Program-made: the position numbers and the translations under genes
Part shown: positions 6,102-10,435 of the stretch, piece after piece
Layout of the letters: every line of letters starts with the position of its first letter
How positions within the stretch are numbered: the stretch's first letter is position 1
Source of the DNA: Bacteroidales bacterium UBA3623
GTDB taxonomy: Bacteria > Bacteroidota > Bacteroidia > Bacteroidales > UBA932
Assembly (NCBI GenBank): GCA_002373715.1
Contig: DFLI01000088.1
Span: 30,289-40,723 of the forward strand
Direction of reading: 5' to 3'
DNA: 10,435 bases
Notes under the pieces: model-generated
Databases searched by the model: none
Told to the model about the DNA's origin: nothing
What the model saw: only the letters and a program-made list of their open reading frames with translations

Positions 6102-7687
6102 AGTACTAGGATATAATCATATACTGCTTGTCCGCCGTCGATGAGGATAACCTCGGAGAGGGGACTGTTTTTCTGGAGTTCCTGCTGAAGGGCTTCCGCT
6201 TCGGTTGCGGGTGCATCGGCCCCTTGCAGGAGGATGATAATGTCGGAATCTTTGGCCGATAATTTCTGCGCCAGGGCCATGAGGGCGTCTTTTCGCTGGG
6301 GGCAGCAGCAGAGGACGTCCTTGCCGCTGAAGCCAATGTATTCTCCCGTGCGGGCATCGGCCGTGTCACGGATGGCCTTGGAAACAGAACCGGTGGTAAC
6401 GGAGGCTGCCGCGGCTTCCAGGCTCTGGGTGAGCTCTTCCAGCGGGAGCTCGGCATCCAGGTTGGCCATGGCAAAATAGCCTTCTCCCAGCGTGTGGGTG
6501 GGAATGACCACCACCTTGGCGTCTTTATAGAGTTCTGCTGCCTGGCGGGCGGTGAGGATGATGTTGCTGTTGTTGGGGAAGACCAGGATGGTATCGGCCC
6601 CCGCGGCGTCAAATGCTTCCAGGAAGCGGTCTACCGAGGGATTCATGGTTTGGCCGCCTTCTATCACTGCATCGGCCCCCATGTCTTTGAAGGACCGGGT
6701 GAGCCCGGCGCCGGTGGCTACCGTTACTATGCCCAGGGCCTTGCGGGCGCGCTTGAAACGCTCGTCCATGTGGTTCTCGTGGTGCTGGAGGGTCATGTTC
6801 TCCACCTTGATGGTGAGGAATTCACCCCATTCGCGGCATTTGCTCAGGACGGCACCGGGGTCCTTGGTGTGCACGTGCACTTTAATGATGGAACCGTCGC
6901 GGAAGAAAACCAGGGAATCTCCCTGCTGCTCCAGCCAGTTTTTGATAACGGTTTCGTCAAAGCTGTCTAAATCCACTTTGGCGCGCTGCAGACGCAGGAG
7001 GAATTCGGTGCAGTATCCAAACTCCAGCACGCTGTCTTCCGTGAAGGCGCTGAAGTCCACTTTGGCGGCCTGAGGAGCCAGGGCTTCGGTTTCAAAGGCC
7101 ATTTCACCGTGAAGAGCAGCCCGCATGCCCTCTGCAATGCAAAGGAGACCTGCGCCGCCGCTATCCACCACACCGGCCTTTTTCAATACATCCAGGAGCT
7201 CCGGAGTATGCTGCAGGCTCAGGTCCATGCCGGCAATCCAGAGGTCCATGAATTCTTCTATGCTGGAGGAGCCTTCCGCGGCGGCAACGCCCTCACGAAG
7301 CACGGTGAGGATGGTGCCCTCTACGGGCTGCGAGACGGCGTGATAGGCTTCATCTACAGCCTTTTTCATGGCGGCGTTGAAGGCTTTGATATCGGCCTCT
7401 TTCAGGCCCTGGAAGCCTTTTCCCATGCCGGCGAAGATGCGGGAGAGGATAACGCCGGAGTTGCCGCGGGCACCCAGGAGCATGGCCTGGGATACGGAAT
7501 CTGCCAATTCAGACAGAGTAGAACCCGTAGCGTGCGTGCCCGCCTCAATGGTCATGTACATGTTGTCCCCGGTGTCTCCGTCCGGAATAGGGAACACATT
7601 GAGGTTATTGATTTCCTGGCGGTTCTGGGCCAGGCGGGCCGCCCCTCCGCGGATTAGGTTCAGGTATAGTTCTGCGTTTAAATTCAT
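6095..7687 (-). CDS. fakA: Fatty acid kinase catalytic subunit FakA (DAK2/YloV family)
   Basis: 530 residues. FakA binds ATP and, with a FakB/DegV partner, phosphorylates fatty acids to acyl phosphates in the cytoplasm. The N-terminal DAK2 (DhaL-like) domain has NVFPIPDGDTGDNM (30-43), whose Asp residues bind magnesium in the family, then GARGNSGVILS (72-82), QPVEGTIL (120-127) and DSGGAG (175-180). The middle domain has GYCTEFLL (Cys226) and KVHVHTKDPG (His271, His273), matching the metal-site residues of characterised FakA. The C-terminal domain has EGGQTMNPSVD (343-353) and an FPNNSNIIL block. All three domains are complete and no key residue is missing. It starts two bases after the exporter stop codon and overlaps fakB. 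No Shine-Dalgarno is seen, so coupling to the upstream gene is likely. Confidence 0.93.
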   Translation of the reverse strand: MNLNAELYLNLIRGGAARLAQNRQEINNLNVFPIPDGDTGDNMYMTIEAGTHATGSTLSELADSVSQAMLLGARGNSGVILSRIFAGMGKGFQGLKEADIKAFNAAMKKAVDEAYHAVSQPVEGTILTVLREGVAAAEGSSSIEEFMDLWIAGMDLSLQHTPELLDVLKKAGVVDSGGAGLLCIAEGMRAALHGEMAFETEALAPQAAKVDFSAFTEDSVLEFGYCTEFLLRLQRAKVDLDSFDETVIKNWLEQQGDSLVFFRDGSIIKVHVHTKDPGAVLSKCREWGEFLTIKVENMTLQHHENHMDERFKRARKALGIVTVATGAGLTRSFKDMGADAVIEGGQTMNPSVDRFLEAFDAAGADTILVFPNNSNIILTARQAAELYKDAKVVVIPTHTLGEGYFAMANLDAELPLEELTQSLEAAAASVTTGSVSKAIRDTADARTGEYIGFSGKDVLCCCPQRKDALMALAQKLSAKDSDIIILLQGADAPATEAEALQQELQKNSPLSEVILIDGGQAVYDYILVLC

Positions 7688-7689
7688 CT

Positions 7690-10173
7690 TTAGTTTTCAG
7701 GTATGCGGAATCCGCGGCGGAAGAAAGGAATCTTTACCAGCTTGCGGAAAATCCAAGGCTGTAAGGAATAGGTAATAAGGATGGTGGAAGCCATTCCGAT
7801 GAGCGTAATAAGGCCGATGGAATGGATGGCCGGATGGCGTGCGAAAATGAGCGAGAAGGTCACGATTCCCAGCACCAGGGCACTGTAGAAGATGGCCACC
7901 TTGTGGTACTCGAGCATCTTCGTATCTCCTTTTCGGGCTTCGGTGAGAAGGCCCTCCATCACAAATATGCTGTAATCTACACCAATACCGTAAATAAAGG
8001 TGGAGATAACAATGTTAATCAGGTTGAATTCCAGGCCGAAGATAGCCATGTAACCCTGCATTACGTACCAGCTGATGAACATGGGGAAGAAGGCCAGCAG
8101 AGCAATCCAGATATTATGGAAGCTGAGCAGGAGCACTATGAGCACAAACAGACTGGAAATCCAGAGGGTGGTGTTAAAGTCGTCGTGCACAATTTCCACC
8201 ATATCCCGGCAGTAGAAGAAGGGTTCCAGCACCAGCACGTGGTCGTAGGAGGTGAGGGTCTTCCACACCTTCGTCTGGTCCTGGAGGTCGTAGGAGACGT
8301 CTGTATAAACCATGTATCGGCCACTTTGCTGCTGCTCCACGTAATTGGAAAGCAGGCCTTCCGGCACGATGCCCGATTCTACTATGTCACCGGGCTCATA
8401 ATTGGCGCTGATTATTCCAATGAAGGGATCGTAGAACTTCCTGGGGAGGCCGTACGTGCGTTCGGCATCGGCCAGGAGTTTGCGGATGTAGCGTACGCGG
8501 CCGGGCGTCCAGAAGGAATACCATTTCTGGATGCGCTCTTCCTGGTCCTGACGGGAGTGGAGAAGGAGTTTGGTGACGGGCACGTAGCTCTTCACCAGAC
8601 CATCGGCCTTCAGCGAATCAAGGGCGCGCACCAGGCCTTTGTTATGCTCCAGGGCCTCGTCCAGGTTGTCGTCGTCCCAGGCGGCGAAGTACTGGTGGGC
8701 ATAGCCATCGGCACTCTTTCTGTTGTAAAGCTCCTGACTTTCACGAAGCTCGGCGTTGTCGTAGTCCAGGTTCATCAGATCTGAATCGAACTTCACCTTG
8801 GGGCTGAAGCAAATGCCCACGACGATAAGTACAATGAGCGTTCCGATAAGCCAATTATTGCGGTCCCAGGGCAGGTTGTTGATCTTTTCCACCAGCGGGA
8901 AACCGTGGGTACGCTTGAAGGAAATCTGCTCCGGTTTCAGGAAATGCGGAAGGAAGATAAGGGCAAACAGCGTGTTGCCAATGAGGGAGAAGGTAGCAAA
9001 GAGGCCGAAGTCTCTCAGGAGGTCGCTCTCTGTGAAGAGCAGGCCCATGAAAGCGCCGATGGTGGTGAGGCAGCCCAGGAAAACGGGCGTAGACTCTTCC
9101 CGGAGCATCTGCTCTGCATCTCCCACGTAATAAAAGTGGATGAGCACGTGCAGGCAGTAGCTGATGGCTACACCCAGCACAATAGCGCTGATACCCAAGG
9201 CCATGAGCGACATATAACCCTTAATCCAATACATGCAGGCCATGGAGAACAAGGCGCCGTACAGAACCGGTACCACCTGCTGCCACAGGAATGCCAGCTT
9301 GTGGAAGCTGAGCAGCATGATGATGAGGATAAGAAGAAGCGACAGGCCGATGGACCATGCCAGGTCCCGCTTGATGGTGCCGGCGTTGGATACGCTGCCC
9401 TGCGGATTACCGTGCACCAGGATGCGCATATCCGGATGCTCGGCCTCCAGCTCGTGCTTCAACTTGTCCATCATGTTCACCAGCTTGGTGCAGGCGCCGG
9501 AGTTGGTGGAAGTGAAAGAAGGGGAGAGGAGGGCCAGGGCCACGGTTTTATCCGGGCAGAAGAGGTGACCGTCCACAATGGTAATGCCTCCGGCCGATGT
9601 TTCTCCGCCCAGGATATCTCCCAGCATGGAACGCAGATTGAGCGGATCCATGGACACGAACTGGGATTCCTCGCCGGTTTCGTCTTCCATCACTATCTGA
9701 TAGTTACGGGCCATCTGCTCCTCAAAAGCTTCCGGTTCCAGTGTCTTCTCTATCTGGGCATACCAGGCTGTATCCATGAAGGAGGGGAGGTGGCTCAGAC
9801 CAAAGTCCATGGCCTCCAGCGCCGTGTCAATGTCCAGCGACACCAGCACACCCTTCAGGTAATGCGTGGCACTGTCCCGCTGCTGCAGGATAGCGCAGTA
9901 TTCATCGGCCAGCGCAGCCAGCTCATCCGTGCTTACCGGATTGAGCGTATCCCTGGACGTAACCTGTACAAAGATTTTGTCAATGAGGCCGATATCACTG
10001 AACGCCAGCTCATTGGAGGTAGAAGAGCGGGGAAGGAGCTTGATGATGTCTTCCTCGTACTCCAGTTTGGAGCCAAACCAGCCAAAAACGGCCGTAGTAG
10101 CAATCAGGATGGTGTAGAGCGCCCATTTCTGCTTCTGGAAGAAATGGTATATCGGCAGAAAGATTCTGTGCAT
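7690..10173 (-). CDS. MMPL/RND-superfamily lipid exporter
   Basis: 827 residues from the ATG at 10173. An upstream in-frame ATG at 10212 would add 13 residues but lies ahead of the -7 promoter box, so it cannot be used by that transcript. MMPL proteins move lipids or lipid precursors across the inner membrane using proton flow. The chain shows TM1 near residues 17-35, a large extracytoplasmic loop (about 40-270), a five-helix bundle (about 272-412), TM7 near 440-457, a second loop, and a final five-helix bundle to the C-terminus: the duplicated RND layout. The second bundle has GVDYSIFVMEGL (Asp733), the usual charged site; the first-half equivalent reads GVAISYCLH (Ser338), without Asp. It is the first gene of the operon and ends two bases before fakA, so a fatty acid or phospholipid substrate is plausible. 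Bacteroidota homologues also occur in aryl polyene clusters, but no such genes are seen here. Confidence 0.88.
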   Translation of the reverse strand: MHRIFLPIYHFFQKQKWALYTILIATTAVFGWFGSKLEYEEDIIKLLPRSSTSNELAFSDIGLIDKIFVQVTSRDTLNPVSTDELAALADEYCAILQQRDSATHYLKGVLVSLDIDTALEAMDFGLSHLPSFMDTAWYAQIEKTLEPEAFEEQMARNYQIVMEDETGEESQFVSMDPLNLRSMLGDILGGETSAGGITIVDGHLFCPDKTVALALLSPSFTSTNSGACTKLVNMMDKLKHELEAEHPDMRILVHGNPQGSVSNAGTIKRDLAWSIGLSLLLILIIMLLSFHKLAFLWQQVVPVLYGALFSMACMYWIKGYMSLMALGISAIVLGVAISYCLHVLIHFYYVGDAEQMLREESTPVFLGCLTTIGAFMGLLFTESDLLRDFGLFATFSLIGNTLFALIFLPHFLKPEQISFKRTHGFPLVEKINNLPWDRNNWLIGTLIVLIVVGICFSPKVKFDSDLMNLDYDNAELRESQELYNRKSADGYAHQYFAAWDDDNLDEALEHNKGLVRALDSLKADGLVKSYVPVTKLLLHSRQDQEERIQKWYSFWTPGRVRYIRKLLADAERTYGLPRKFYDPFIGIISANYEPGDIVESGIVPEGLLSNYVEQQQSGRYMVYTDVSYDLQDQTKVWKTLTSYDHVLVLEPFFYCRDMVEIVHDDFNTTLWISSLFVLIVLLLSFHNIWIALLAFFPMFISWYVMQGYMAIFGLEFNLINIVISTFIYGIGVDYSIFVMEGLLTEARKGDTKMLEYHKVAIFYSALVLGIVTFSLIFARHPAIHSIGLITLIGMASTILITYSLQPWIFRKLVKIPFFRRGFRIPEN

Positions 10174-10199
10174 ATTTTCGGTTCTAGGTTTTAAACCTT

Positions 10200-10207
10200 C
10201 AAATATA
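10200..10207 (-). promoter_or_regulatory. Bacteroidota-type -7 promoter box for the lipid operon
   Basis: Minus strand reads TATATTTG, a full match to the Bacteroidota -7 consensus TAnnTTTG. The box ends 26 bases before the ATG at 10173, so transcription would start about 20 bases ahead of translation. A -33 TTTG box is not clear at the expected distance; the region reads TTCATTTTTC. This is the only promoter I can support, and it would drive all seven minus-strand genes. Confidence 0.65.
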
Positions 10208-10209
10208 CG

Positions 10210-10228
10210 CATTTTTCTTTGAAAAATG
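10210..10228. promoter_or_regulatory. Perfect 8-bp inverted repeat just upstream of the -7 box, possible operator
   Basis: Arms CATTTTTC (10210-10217) and GAAAAATG (10221-10228) are separated by TTT. The dyad starts two bases upstream of the TATATTTG box and covers the zone where RNA polymerase sits, so a bound regulator would block or aid transcription. It is AT-rich with no T-run beyond, which makes it a poor terminator for a gene to the right. No regulator gene is in the window. Confidence 0.4.
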
Positions 10229-10291
10229 AATTTTGGCTGTTGCTCAGGCCTCTTTCCTCGGCCTTTCCGTGACGTTCAGCGCCTTTCTGTA

Positions 10292-10435
10292 CCAACGTCC
10301 CACTCGCTGGACCGTTGGACCACTTTTGGCCGGGTTTCCGTGCCTAACGTCCCATGGACTGGACCGTAGGACCGGTTTTGCCAGGGTTTTGCTGCCCAAC
10401 GTCCCACTCGCTGGACCGTTGGGCCACTTTTGGCC
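10292..10435. repeat. 52-bp tandem repeat array (A-B-A), cut by the window edge
   Basis: Three units start at 10292, 10344 and 10396, an exact 52-base period. Units 1 and 3 differ at one of the 40 bases available; unit 2 is clearly diverged. Each unit holds an imperfect stem: CCAACG ... CCA, a 5-base loop, TGG ... CGTTGG in units 1 and 3, and a matching CCTA-type stem in unit 2. The pentamer GGACC occurs twice, 8 bases apart, in units 1 and 2 (the second copy is GGGCC in unit 3). The period is not a multiple of three, which argues against a coding repeat. The array probably continues to the right. From 10229 to 10291 I see only a degenerate TTTCCGTG-ACGT piece of the same repeat. Confidence 0.85.

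Noticed and set aside
8905..10194. 429-codon open frame on the + strand opposite the exporter
   Set aside because: His/Glu/Gly-rich translation typical of the complement of membrane helices; no domain seen.
10258..10435. Minus-strand open frames through the 52-bp repeat array, possible gene end
   Set aside because: All three minus-strand frames stay open for long stretches because the repeat is GC-rich, and the 52-base period shifts frame at every unit, so a coding repeat is unlikely.
10292..10435. CRISPR array
   Set aside because: The whole 52-base unit repeats with no unique spacers, units 1 and 3 are nearly identical end to end, and no cas gene is nearby.

Overview
The window looks like chromosomal DNA of a Bacteroidota (probably Bacteroidales) species. 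Three things suggest this. The only clear promoter carries the Bacteroidota -7 box TAnnTTTG. None of the seven start codons in the operon is preceded by a recognisable Shine-Dalgarno sequence. The large MMPL exporter and the HRDI-type acyltransferase resemble proteins I associate with Bacteroidales. The assignment is an inference; no rRNA or marker gene is present.

Layout. At the left edge (1-1038, + strand) is a glycerolipid acyltransferase whose N-terminus lies outside the window. It converges on a long minus-strand operon across a 89-base gap filled with palindromic and tandem repeats. The operon reads from about 10195 down to 1128: an MMPL/RND-type lipid exporter, fakA (DAK2/YloV fatty acid kinase), a DegV-family fatty-acid-binding protein (FakB type), a GNAT-fold protein of unknown role, plsX, acpP, and a TGS-domain/uridine-kinase-like nucleoside kinase. 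Gene junctions are -7, 1, 2, 11, 12 and 39 bases, so one transcript is likely. The 39-base gap holds another palindromic element. The right edge (10174-10435) holds the promoter, an 8-bp dyad just upstream of it, and an array of 52-bp repeats that runs off the window.

How the genes fit together. FakA with a FakB/DegV carrier makes acyl-phosphate from a free fatty acid. PlsX exchanges acyl-phosphate with acyl-ACP, and ACP is encoded next to it. An acyltransferase and a lipid exporter flank this core. The window therefore reads as a compact fatty-acid salvage and phospholipid acylation locus. The Fak pathway was worked out in Firmicutes, so this single operon in an apparently Bacteroidota background is the main biological point. 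The GNAT protein between fakB and plsX is the best candidate for an undescribed component.

Other unexplained structure: a family of short palindromes sitting on or beside stop codons, the A-B-A 52-bp repeat array, and strong over-representation of the heptamer GGCCGAT (23 hand-counted copies on both strands, in several codon frames).
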